Assembly: GCA_012839565.1 (NCBI GenBank)
Contig: DUMZ01000014.1
Span: 1 to 64,000 of the forward strand
Direction: 5' to 3'
Length of the DNA stretch: 64,000 nt
Source of the DNA: Anaerolineaceae bacterium
Lineage (GTDB): Bacteria > Chloroflexota > Anaerolineae > Anaerolineales > Anaerolineaceae
The notes beneath the pieces are model-generated. The model did no database searches. It was not told the origin of the DNA and worked only from the letters and a program-made list of their open reading frames with translations. Shown piece by piece: positions 36,169 to 44,509 of the stretch. A program made the translations under genes and the position numbers. Each line of letters begins with the position of its first letter. Position 1 is the stretch's first letter.

Positions 36169-37485
36169 ATGATAAAAGAAGAACTAATCCATCTTATCCA
36201 ACAACGCAGAGCCAATGTTGCCGTTTTGGGGCTAGGTTATGTGGGTTTGCCTTTGGCACTTACCTTTGCAAAAGCAGGTTTTTATGTGATAGGCATTGAC
36301 CCCGATGAGGATAAGATTGAACAGCTTAACGAACGTCAAAGCTATATTACTGATGTGAGCAATGCAGAATTGCGCAAACAGATTGATTCCGGCCGTTTTC
36401 GCGCGACCAGTGATTACTCGGTTTTATCCGAAATAGACGCTGTTTCTATTTCGGTACCGACACCACTTCGTAAAACAGGCGACCCGGATATGTCCTTTAT
36501 CGCCAAGGCCAGTCAGCAAATCGCCCCTTATTTGCATCGTGGAATGGTTATCGTGCTTGAATCCAGTACCTATCCCGGCACGACCCGCGAACTGGTTTTG
36601 AGTAATCTCAGTGAGCACAGTGATCTTAAAGTGGGTGAGGATTTCTTCCTGGCTTTCTCGCCTGAACGGGTTGATCCAGGTCGGAAAGATTACACGACTT
36701 ACAATACGCCAAAAGTTGTTGGCGGAATCACTAAAAACTGTACTGAGGTGGCTGCGGCATGGTATGGGCAAGCCCTGGAAACCGTTGTTCCGGTCTCCAC
36801 TGCTGAAGTGGCAGAAATGACTAAACTCCTTGAAAACACCTTCCGTATGATTAATATTTCGATGATTAACGAAATGGCAATCATGTGTGACCGCATGAAT
36901 ATTGACGTGTGGGAAGTGGTGGATGCTGCCGCGACGAAACCTTTTGGGTTTATGAAATTTACCCCTGGACCTGGGCTTGGTGGGCACTGTATCCCGGTAG
37001 ACCCCATGTATCTGTCGTGGAAGATGAAGACGCTCAACTACACCGCGCGTTTCATTGATTTGGCCAGTCAAATTGACAGCAATATGTCGCGCTATGTGGT
37101 TGGAAAAATCCAGGACTCACTCAACCGCTTCAAAAAACCACTTAAAGGCAGCACCATTTTGTTGATGGGTATTGCCTACAAACCCGACATCAACGACCTG
37201 CGCGAATCGCCGGCTTTGGATATTATCCATCTTTTGCTTGATAAGGGCGCTATCGTGGGCTATCACGACCCGTTTATCCCTGAATTACATGAGGCCGGGC
37301 TGAATATGGCATCGGAAACAGAACTCGTCGCCGCGGTTGAAAAAGCTGACATGGTGGCGATTATCACTAATCACAGCAAAGTTGATTACAAGATGATTTA
37401 CGAAAAAGCGCAACTCATCTTTGACGCGCGCAATGCCCTAAAAGACATCGCCCCTGCTGAAGATATCAAGGTGGTTAAACTCTAA
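36169..37485 (+). CDS. UDP-N-acetylglucosamine/UDP-glucose 6-dehydrogenase
   Basis: The 438-residue enzyme oxidises C6 of a UDP-sugar to a carboxylate in two NAD-dependent steps. It has the Rossmann loop GLGYVGLP (21-28), the catalytic cysteine Cys274 in GGHCIPVDP, and the C-terminal IAYKPDINDLRESPA signature. GGHCIPVDP and the overall sequence are closest to WbpA-type UDP-GlcNAc dehydrogenases, so UDP-GlcNAc is the better guess for substrate. Its stop overlaps the next gene by one base. The product probably feeds envelope glycans. Confidence 0.88.
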   Translation: MIKEELIHLIQQRRANVAVLGLGYVGLPLALTFAKAGFYVIGIDPDEDKIEQLNERQSYITDVSNAELRKQIDSGRFRATSDYSVLSEIDAVSISVPTPLRKTGDPDMSFIAKASQQIAPYLHRGMVIVLESSTYPGTTRELVLSNLSEHSDLKVGEDFFLAFSPERVDPGRKDYTTYNTPKVVGGITKNCTEVAAAWYGQALETVVPVSTAEVAEMTKLLENTFRMINISMINEMAIMCDRMNIDVWEVVDAAATKPFGFMKFTPGPGLGGHCIPVDPMYLSWKMKTLNYTARFIDLASQIDSNMSRYVVGKIQDSLNRFKKPLKGSTILLMGIAYKPDINDLRESPALDIIHLLLDKGAIVGYHDPFIPELHEAGLNMASETELVAAVEKADMVAIITNHSKVDYKMIYEKAQLIFDARNALKDIAPAEDIKVVKL

Positions 37486-38465
37486 TGGGTGTTTACATCG
37501 TTACAGGTACAGCTGGCTTTATTGGTTCGCGGGTCAGCGCGCGTTTGCTGGACGAAGGCCATGTGGTTTGGGGTGTGGATAACCTCAATCATGTATATGA
37601 CGTGCGCATCAAAGAGCATCGTTTGGAGCAACTCCTGGGACGGGAAGGCTTCCACTTTTTACAGGAAGATATTTCACAACGCGCTTTTATTGATACTTTG
37701 GCCAAACACGCCCCACAAGCGGATGCGGTCATCAATTTAGCCGCCATCGCGGGTGTGCGTGCCAGCACAACCGACCCGTGGAGTTATCTTGAAGCGAACA
37801 CACTGGGCGCGCTGAATACCCTGGAATATGCCCGTCATCAAAAGGTGCCCAAGTATATATTGGCATCGACATCGAGCCTTTACGGTGATGACAATAAGCC
37901 ACCCCACAGCGAAACCGCATCTACGGACCATCCCCTGGCACCTTACGCTGCCAGCAAAAAAGGGGCTGAAGCTTTTGCTTACAGTTACCATCATCTTTAC
38001 GGCTTGGACGTGACCGTTTTGCGTTATTTCACTGTTTATGGTCCGGCTGGCAGACCAGATATGGTGATGTTCAGGTTCTGTCAATGGATTGCTGAAGGCA
38101 AAAAGGTGACAATAACGGGTAATGGCGAGCAGTCGCGTGGCTTTACCTATGTGGATGATATCGTTAGTGGCACTTTGCTGGCACTTAAGCCGCTTGGCTT
38201 TGATGTTTTCAACCTGGGTGGGCATGAAGTTGTTACCATTAACGAACTTTTAGCCATGTTTGAAGAACGCCTGGGTAAAAAAGCGATTGTGGAATATATC
38301 CCCAGTCACCGCGCGGATGTTTTTGAGAACTTAGCTGATGTAAGCAAAGCGCGTAAAGACTTGGGCTGGGAGCCAAAAGTGAGTCTGAGCGAAGGTATCG
38401 ACGCCATGGTGGATTGGTATCTCACCCATCGCGACTGGGCGAAGGATATAGAAACACCCTATTAA
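37485..38465 (+). CDS. NAD-dependent UDP-sugar 4-epimerase
   Basis: This 326-residue extended SDR enzyme resembles UDP-glucuronate and UDP-GlcNAc(A) 4-epimerases. Visible are the glycine-rich TGTAGFIGS (7-15, with Ala at one Gly position), STSSLYGDD, the catalytic YAASKKGAE and the LRYFTVYGPAGRPDM substrate loop. It overlaps the dehydrogenase gene by one base (TAATG), so the two act in sequence, oxidation then C4 inversion, to give a galacturonate-type precursor. Confidence 0.88.
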   Translation: MGVYIVTGTAGFIGSRVSARLLDEGHVVWGVDNLNHVYDVRIKEHRLEQLLGREGFHFLQEDISQRAFIDTLAKHAPQADAVINLAAIAGVRASTTDPWSYLEANTLGALNTLEYARHQKVPKYILASTSSLYGDDNKPPHSETASTDHPLAPYAASKKGAEAFAYSYHHLYGLDVTVLRYFTVYGPAGRPDMVMFRFCQWIAEGKKVTITGNGEQSRGFTYVDDIVSGTLLALKPLGFDVFNLGGHEVVTINELLAMFEERLGKKAIVEYIPSHRADVFENLADVSKARKDLGWEPKVSLSEGIDAMVDWYLTHRDWAKDIETPY

Positions 38466-38547
38466 GACTGGGCGCGCGTCAGGACTGCAATAAGGTTCTC
38501 TCTTGATTACAGCGCTTGATGTGCTGAAATTTCAAGTATCCAAGACC

Positions 38548-38556
38548 TGATATAAT
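38548..38556 (+). promoter_or_regulatory. Extended -10 box before the C39-like gene
   Basis: TGATATAAT is a perfect extended -10 element nine bases before the ATG at 38566. The predicted start of transcription is a few bases before the codon, leaving no room for a ribosome binding site. Confidence 0.5.
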
Positions 38557-38565
38557 TCAAACCGT

Positions 38566-39927
38566 ATGTCAATGAAACGAAACATTTATACAACGCGCTT
38601 GCGCAGACAACTGGCGCCCCGCCCCCTTTGGCAAAGGCCTTGGCTTTGGATTGTGGGATTCGTCGTTCTTGTCTTGTTGGCAGTGCTTGTTTACCAAACT
38701 CCCTCAGTTAACGATCGCGCATATTTCCATCTTGCGCGTATCAAAGCGCGTATTCATTATTTCTTTAATCCACCGGACAAGCAGGTTTTTAAGCCGAGTG
38801 ATCAAAACGTACTTTCAGACGAAGCTATTGCCAATTTAACCGCTATGGCACCAACGGCTACACCGATGCCCACTGAAACATCCGTGCCACTGGCGCTTAT
38901 TGAGGATACACCTACGCCGACCATCGTGCCCACGAATACGCCCGTACCGACACCCCTGCCAAAGAAAGTATTGCTTGAAGGTATAGAACCTGAAAAACAA
39001 GGCTTTAATAACTGTGGGCCATCCAACCTTTCGATGGCGCTTGGCTTTTGGGGTTGGGAAGGTGACCAGTATGTAACTGAAAAAGTGCTCAAGCCTTTCA
39101 GGCAGGATCGCAATGTGATGCCTTATGAAATGCTGAGCTATGTGCATTTGGAAACCGAACTAGGCGCGATTGTGCGCTATGGGGGCAATTTGGAGCTGGT
39201 GAAAGAGCTAGTGGCGAATGGCTTTCCGGTTGTCATTGAACGGGGCATGGACGACCCCCGCGAAGGCTGGATGGGCCACTATGGCATCATCGCTGGTTAT
39301 GATGACGAAAAACAAGAAGTGACCATTCCGGACTCTTATTTGGGTTGGATTCAGATGAGCTATGAAGACATCGAAATGTACTGGGCACAGTTCGATGATA
39401 TTTACATGGTTATCTTCCCTTACGAGCGTGAGCAAGAGGTGCACGCGATCTTAGGGCAGCAAATGGATGATGCATACAACAAACAGTATGCACTAGATCA
39501 GGTTACCGCGCGGCTTTATACCACCAAGGGGCGCGACTTGTTTTTTGCCTGGTATAGCCGGGGTTCGATTATGGTCGAAATGCAAGACTTTTGGGGTGCC
39601 GCCGAATCTTACGACCGGGCTTTTGAAGTCTACGAAAAACTTCCAGAGGAGGAACGTCCCTGGCGTGTAACCTGGTATCAAACAGGCCCCTTGTTCGCCT
39701 ATTACTATATGGGGCGGTATAACGACGTCTACAACCTGGCAAAAGCGACAATTGACCAATCGCCAGAGCCAGCTATTCCTGAATCCTGGGTGTGGCTGGG
39801 TCGGGCTGAGTTGAAGCGTGGCAATCGCCCGCAAGCTGTCTGGGCTTTTAGACAGGCGCTTAAATGGCATCCGGGCTGGTGGGTAGCTGAAAACGAACTC
39901 ATCGCTTTGGGTGAGCCGATAGATTAA
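38566..39927 (+). CDS. Membrane-anchored C39-like peptidase with TPR repeats
   Basis: The 453-residue product has one N-terminal membrane helix (about 26-44), a Thr-Pro-rich linker (95-133) and a papain-like C39_2 domain. The likely catalytic residues are Cys150 (NNCGPSNL), His238 (GHYGIIAGY) and Asp256 (IPDSYLG). The C-terminal part (about 300-450) shows TPR-like helix pairs (WYSRGSIMVEMQDFWGAAESYDRAFEVY). It is probably an extracellular peptidase or amidase acting at the envelope. The architecture is common in Chloroflexota genomes as far as I recall; substrate unknown. Confidence 0.82.
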   Translation: MSMKRNIYTTRLRRQLAPRPLWQRPWLWIVGFVVLVLLAVLVYQTPSVNDRAYFHLARIKARIHYFFNPPDKQVFKPSDQNVLSDEAIANLTAMAPTATPMPTETSVPLALIEDTPTPTIVPTNTPVPTPLPKKVLLEGIEPEKQGFNNCGPSNLSMALGFWGWEGDQYVTEKVLKPFRQDRNVMPYEMLSYVHLETELGAIVRYGGNLELVKELVANGFPVVIERGMDDPREGWMGHYGIIAGYDDEKQEVTIPDSYLGWIQMSYEDIEMYWAQFDDIYMVIFPYEREQEVHAILGQQMDDAYNKQYALDQVTARLYTTKGRDLFFAWYSRGSIMVEMQDFWGAAESYDRAFEVYEKLPEEERPWRVTWYQTGPLFAYYYMGRYNDVYNLAKATIDQSPEPAIPESWVWLGRAELKRGNRPQAVWAFRQALKWHPGWWVAENELIALGEPID

Positions 39928-40014
39928 CTTAAAGAGTGCTGCCTGGTGCTTGTGAAACTTTGCTTGGCTAATCTTAAAAAAAGCAGCAAAAAATGGCTTT
40001 CTCGAACTATGGTA

Positions 40015-40025
40015 TATATTAATTT
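40015..40025 (+). promoter_or_regulatory. -10 box five bases before the CAP-LysM gene
   Basis: TATATT (40015-40020) ends five bases before the ATG at 40026, again without room for a ribosome binding site. A leaderless transcript is predicted. Confidence 0.45.
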
Positions 40026-41468
40026 ATGATGAAGAAAAAGTATCTGGCATTATCCGTAATATTATTGCTCGCGCTGTTTCTAAATCCTATGGCACAGCCA
40101 CAACCGACTGAAGCAAAAAGTTCACAGCGCCCACAGCAACAACAAGTGACCGCGTATGATTTAATTTCAGCAATGAACGTTTTGCGCATGTCAATAGGAA
40201 ATAATGGCTTGATAATGGATGACACGATTAACGCCGTGGCGCAAACTACGGCACAGATCATGGCTGACCAAAATTTAAGCTGGCATATTGGCAATGTGGG
40301 GGGCAGAATACAAGCTGCTGGTTATGGTGCCGGGCAGAGAATTTTTGCCACAGAGAACTTTGCGATGGGCATCAATCTTTCGATTGATCAAATTATGGTG
40401 ATGTGGAATGACCCGGACCATATGTTGCCGGCGACCAACCCGCATTATTGTCATGTGGGCGCGGGTGTGGCAACAGCATCAAATGGTTTTACCTATTATG
40501 TCTTACAGGCGGCTTATATCGCAGGGCAACCATGCGAAGGTCGTCCGCCCGGAAACCCGGGTGATCCTGGCACAGGGCAGCCTGTTATTCCGGGTGTTGT
40601 CACACCGGTCGAGCTGGCAGAAATGGATGAAAACGGCATTTACACACATCTGGTCATGCCCGGGCAAAGTTTTTGGGCGATTGCCGTGGCGTATCAGGTG
40701 ACGATAAAGGACATCCTGGCCTGGAATAATCTTACAGAGTCTTATAAACTGCAAATTGGCGATAAGCTGATTATTTTGAGCCCTAAAGCTAAAGCTTATG
40801 TACCACCACCAAAACTGGGTGAGGTGGAAGTGAGCTCACCAGCTGCGGATGGGTCGATTACTCACGTTGTAAAACCCTATGAGAATTTAAGTAAAATCGC
40901 TGAAGCCTATGGCGTTACCGTGAAGCGCATTACCGAACTTAACGGCATCAAAGAAACCACACCCCTGGGAATTGGCTGGGAGTTGCTGATTGTACCGAGT
41001 AATCACACGCCAACGCCAACCGAACGTCCGCTAACCCCAATAGAGATGCTTACTCCCGCAGCGGATGGCAAGTATTACCACATCGTGCGTGAAGGGCAGA
41101 ACCTGAACTGGATAGCCGATTATTATGGTGTAAATTTGGCAGATTTACTCGCGTGGAACAATTTAAAAGAGACTTCAGTCATTTACCCGGGTGATAAGTT
41201 GCTACTTAACGTAACCCCACCCCCCACAATAACGCCAACTTTTACGCCTGTAACGCCGAGTCCCACGGCAACCATAACGCCAACAGCGACAAATACGCTA
41301 ATTCCCAGTGCGACCCCCATTCAAACACTTGCGGAGTCATCCGAAGTGAGAGAAGTGAATGGCACAGGTGTTGGCAAGATCCTGTTACCAGTTTTCGCAG
41401 GCATTGCTGTGATTGTGGCGATAACTTTGTTTTTACGATATAGACGCGGACAAAAACGCGAAGAGTAA
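40026..41468 (+). CDS. CAP-domain protein with three LysM repeats and C-terminal anchor
   Basis: The 480-residue secreted protein has a signal peptide (1-30) and a CAP/SCP domain (about 42-167). The CAP cavity residues are recognisable as His87, Glu110 and His132. Three LysM repeats follow (205-252, 278-324, 350-396), then a Thr-Pro linker (397-432) and a terminal membrane helix (about 450-470) with a positive tail. LysM domains bind peptidoglycan or chitin-like glycans, so the protein probably spans the wall. CAP function in bacteria is mostly unknown. It is the last plus-strand gene before the glycan operon. Confidence 0.88.
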   Translation: MMKKKYLALSVILLLALFLNPMAQPQPTEAKSSQRPQQQQVTAYDLISAMNVLRMSIGNNGLIMDDTINAVAQTTAQIMADQNLSWHIGNVGGRIQAAGYGAGQRIFATENFAMGINLSIDQIMVMWNDPDHMLPATNPHYCHVGAGVATASNGFTYYVLQAAYIAGQPCEGRPPGNPGDPGTGQPVIPGVVTPVELAEMDENGIYTHLVMPGQSFWAIAVAYQVTIKDILAWNNLTESYKLQIGDKLIILSPKAKAYVPPPKLGEVEVSSPAADGSITHVVKPYENLSKIAEAYGVTVKRITELNGIKETTPLGIGWELLIVPSNHTPTPTERPLTPIEMLTPAADGKYYHIVREGQNLNWIADYYGVNLADLLAWNNLKETSVIYPGDKLLLNVTPPPTITPTFTPVTPSPTATITPTATNTLIPSATPIQTLAESSEVREVNGTGVGKILLPVFAGIAVIVAITLFLRYRRGQKREE

Positions 41469-41513
41469 ATTATTAGCGCTCTCCGTGTATTTTTAAAAAG
41501 CGGGCTTATTTAA

Positions 41514-42749
41514 TTAGGCTTGTTTCTCAATTTGCTTATATGCTTTTTGATAAACGTAATATTCTTGTTCAATGTTTGGAATAAGCGTGCTTTTACGAAT
41601 GTTGCTTTTTATTCGGTTTAAACCGCTCGGTTTGTCAAGTATTTTTTGCATAATATCTCGCAAAGCGTCTACATTACCAGCTGGGAATTTGTAGCTGTTT
41701 TCTCCGTGAAGGACTTTCTCGGTCATTCCGCCCAGGTCTGAAACAATGACTGGTATTTCTGCAGAGAGTGCTTCGTGAACGACAAAGGAGTAGGTTTCGT
41801 AAACAAGAGATGGCACAATCAAGACATCAATGTCGTTTAAAACTTTGGCAAGGTCTTCTGCCATAAATGCCCCTTTAAAAGAAACCTTACTTTTCCTGGC
41901 TAAGGATTTAAGCCAATCCGTGTAACTTTTTTCGCCAACTCCATAGACGTCTAACTCGGCATGCTCGGTTTTGAGTGTCTCAAAGGCTTGAATAGCGAGA
42001 TGGGTACCTTTGTGCGAAATTAGTGTGCCAATACTGGCGAATTTCAATGAATCATGATCGTCATAAGTCTTGTAGTTGGGTTGCATAGTACTTTGGCGTA
42101 TACCGTGGTTATTGACGGTGACTTTGATGCCATTCATCTCGGATTCAATCATGTTCGCGACAAACGTTGAAGGCACAAAGATTTCTTTTGCGCCTGATAA
42201 AACACGCTTGGTACTATCGAGCCGCTCTTTAATAAACTGGGACGTAAACTTTGAACAGTAACGCGCACAAGCTTCGCCACCATTGGGTCCATTACACAGA
42301 CTGCCCGTGGCGGGAGACAGAGTATTAAGAGGGCAAATGGTAAAGAAATCTGTTAAGGTCAGGATATAAGGAATTTCCAATTCCAAAGCTGCCTGGGCGA
42401 AGGGAAAAACGCGCATCAAGTGACCAATGTGTAGAAGATTCGGTTTTTCTCTTTGCAGAATTTCCCTGGCGAAGGAAAGTCCAACTGGGTTCTCCGTTGC
42501 GAAATTGATATCAAAAGCTTGCTGATTATATTTGAAAGCTAAAATGGGCAAACTCTTATAAAAGTATTCTTCGTAAGAAACGCCATCAGACTTCTTTTCA
42601 TTATGACTAAACTCGCCAAGTCTGTAAGTAATAACTTTTACTTTATTGGCATTGAGTTGTGCCATTGTGGCTATGTTGTAGATGAATTTTTCAGTACCAG
42701 CCTGGTATTCCGGGTAAAACTGATGGAGAGCATAGAGTATTTTCATCAA
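41514..42749 (-). CDS. Family 4 glycosyltransferase
   Basis: The 411-residue product is a GT-B fold enzyme. Its N-terminal acceptor domain opens with the HQFYPEYQAGTEKFIYNIA loop typical of GT4. The C-terminal donor domain carries EALSAEIPVIVSDLGGMTEKV with the EX7E-type acidic pair. A cysteine-rich loop with CPLNTLS and CNGPNGGEACARYC (about 135-160) is found in some GT4 enzymes. It is the last gene of the minus-strand polysaccharide operon and overlaps the preceding gene by four bases. Donor sugar unknown; rhamnose is plausible from context. Confidence 0.88.
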   Translation of the reverse strand: MMKILYALHQFYPEYQAGTEKFIYNIATMAQLNANKVKVITYRLGEFSHNEKKSDGVSYEEYFYKSLPILAFKYNQQAFDINFATENPVGLSFAREILQREKPNLLHIGHLMRVFPFAQAALELEIPYILTLTDFFTICPLNTLSPATGSLCNGPNGGEACARYCSKFTSQFIKERLDSTKRVLSGAKEIFVPSTFVANMIESEMNGIKVTVNNHGIRQSTMQPNYKTYDDHDSLKFASIGTLISHKGTHLAIQAFETLKTEHAELDVYGVGEKSYTDWLKSLARKSKVSFKGAFMAEDLAKVLNDIDVLIVPSLVYETYSFVVHEALSAEIPVIVSDLGGMTEKVLHGENSYKFPAGNVDALRDIMQKILDKPSGLNRIKSNIRKSTLIPNIEQEYYVYQKAYKQIEKQA

Positions 42750-44500
42750 ACACCTGCCATAAGGGTTTTGTGCAATGCGTCCATGTCGATGCTTTCATCA
42801 CCGGTTCGGTTTTTTGCGCAATAAGCTAAATGTGCTCCGACGACAATTGAAAAAGCTTTATAGAGACAGCTAATGATTTCGCTCATCAACTGCTCATTGA
42901 TTGTCTCGTATGCGGTCTTAAGATAGGACGTGGTGATATTGACATAGCCAAAATATGCCTGAAGCAGGAAGCCATTATAAGGTTTACCTTTCAAAGTAAA
43001 GCCATGTTGCCCGATGATGGTTTCGAAAAAGCTGAGCGCTTTTGTGTCAAGATGTGTTGTGGGTGTTTTAGGTAAATCTTCAGGATACTTTCTTGAGAGT
43101 TGTTGGCTGAATTGATTTTCAATAAAGCCGGCGAAAAAATCAGGACTAATCGGAACAGGCAGTGTTGCAAGCTTTTCTGTAAGTTCAGCTAAGAACCTAA
43201 ACACAAAGGCGATGTCCGGCACGAAAGATTCGATATGGAGTTTAGGGACTTCAAAATCGCTAAATATATCGGATAAGAACTGGTTATCAACATATCCGCG
43301 TTTCAGGAAATAATACGCTGGACGATTGTGCGAGTGGATGATGCGGGTTGTACCGAGAAAAGCCAGTTTGTAACCATCTTTGATGAGCCTGATGCCAAGG
43401 TCAATATCTTCGGCGTAGTTTAGCCGATATTGATATTGTTCAAAAAGTTCGCGCGAAATCAGGTTGGCGAGGTCCGAAAGTTGTCCATTCTGCCTTAAAC
43501 TAATGTGATTTTGCACTTTAGGCAGGCTAAAGATGCGGTCTGCGTTTTGAACTTCAAGAAAGTTGTAATGATTCCAACAAATTTGCCGGTAGAAAAGGTC
43601 AGCATCTTCTCGGGGGGTTTCAGCGCATGAAACAGCCGCGACCTGGTTATCGCTTAGTATGGTGAACATTTCATGGAGCCAGGTGTCCGAAGGTGGCAGG
43701 GCGTCCTGGACAGTGAACAGCAGGAAGTCGCCACTGGCATGCTTGGCACCCAGGTTGCGCGCATAGGAATGTGAAAATTCTTCAGGCTTTATTTGAATGA
43801 CTTTGGCGTTGAATCGTTCCGCGAAGTCAAGGGTTCGGTCTGTGCTGCCGGAGTCAACAATAATAATTTCGATATCTTTAAACCCTTTTTGAGCCTTGAG
43901 TACTTTAAGTAAAAACTGGAACTCATCACCAGCGTTCAGGCAAGGAATAATGACCGAGATACTGACATCATAGGGCTCAACGGTGCTTCTTCTGGGTTTA
44001 AGTGGGATGAATTGCTTGTCAGCATCCAGCAGTTTCACCGGATTGCTCCCGCGCAAGCCAAGAAAGATTGGCCTGGAAAAAATCTTGTTGAGCACTTTGT
44101 TGAAAAAACTTTTTAGGCCGTAAGCCTTGATGTAGTTGATCGCAAACTGAAAATTTCTGTAGGATAAAAGCGGGGTTTTCTTAAAGGGCGTGGCTTTCAT
44201 TGAAAATTGCCACATCTCGTTTGGGTCTGGCAAAGCTTTTCGGCCCTCTTTCTTCCCTTTTCTGAGATAGTGAATGAGCGGGTTCTCGTTTTCTTTGAGA
44301 ACGTCCGCGTTTACAGTCGCGTAATACTTCGTGTCAAAGTGCGCGGAAGGGTTATAGCCTTTTTGCCAACCCGTTTCCAAAAAGTGTTTTAGCGGGTCAA
44401 TATCGAGCTTTTCTAAGTCTGGGTTTGCATCCAAATAATATTGCGCGTCAAACAAACCGCTATTTTTGACCAGATTCCGCTTGCTTTGAAATAGTTTCAT
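42746..44500 (-). CDS. Family 2 glycosyltransferase with N-terminal repeat module
   Basis: The 584-residue protein starts with a module of about 80 residues (14-92). The module has two copies of a pattern containing FDxxYY, NxD, DPLxHF and GW or GKKEGR, ending before the catalytic part. A GT2 domain occupies about 181-395, with VDSGSTDRT at 215-223, the metal-binding TVQDA at 263-267 and AEDIDLG near 363. The C-terminal 190 residues are helical with no recognised domain. The N-terminal module recurs inside the large neighbouring transferase. Overlap by four bases with the next gene shows operon structure. Confidence 0.85.
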   Translation of the reverse strand: MKLFQSKRNLVKNSGLFDAQYYLDANPDLEKLDIDPLKHFLETGWQKGYNPSAHFDTKYYATVNADVLKENENPLIHYLRKGKKEGRKALPDPNEMWQFSMKATPFKKTPLLSYRNFQFAINYIKAYGLKSFFNKVLNKIFSRPIFLGLRGSNPVKLLDADKQFIPLKPRRSTVEPYDVSISVIIPCLNAGDEFQFLLKVLKAQKGFKDIEIIIVDSGSTDRTLDFAERFNAKVIQIKPEEFSHSYARNLGAKHASGDFLLFTVQDALPPSDTWLHEMFTILSDNQVAAVSCAETPREDADLFYRQICWNHYNFLEVQNADRIFSLPKVQNHISLRQNGQLSDLANLISRELFEQYQYRLNYAEDIDLGIRLIKDGYKLAFLGTTRIIHSHNRPAYYFLKRGYVDNQFLSDIFSDFEVPKLHIESFVPDIAFVFRFLAELTEKLATLPVPISPDFFAGFIENQFSQQLSRKYPEDLPKTPTTHLDTKALSFFETIIGQHGFTLKGKPYNGFLLQAYFGYVNITTSYLKTAYETINEQLMSEIISCLYKAFSIVVGAHLAYCAKNRTGDESIDMDALHKTLMAGV

Positions 44501-44509
44501 CTCTTACTT

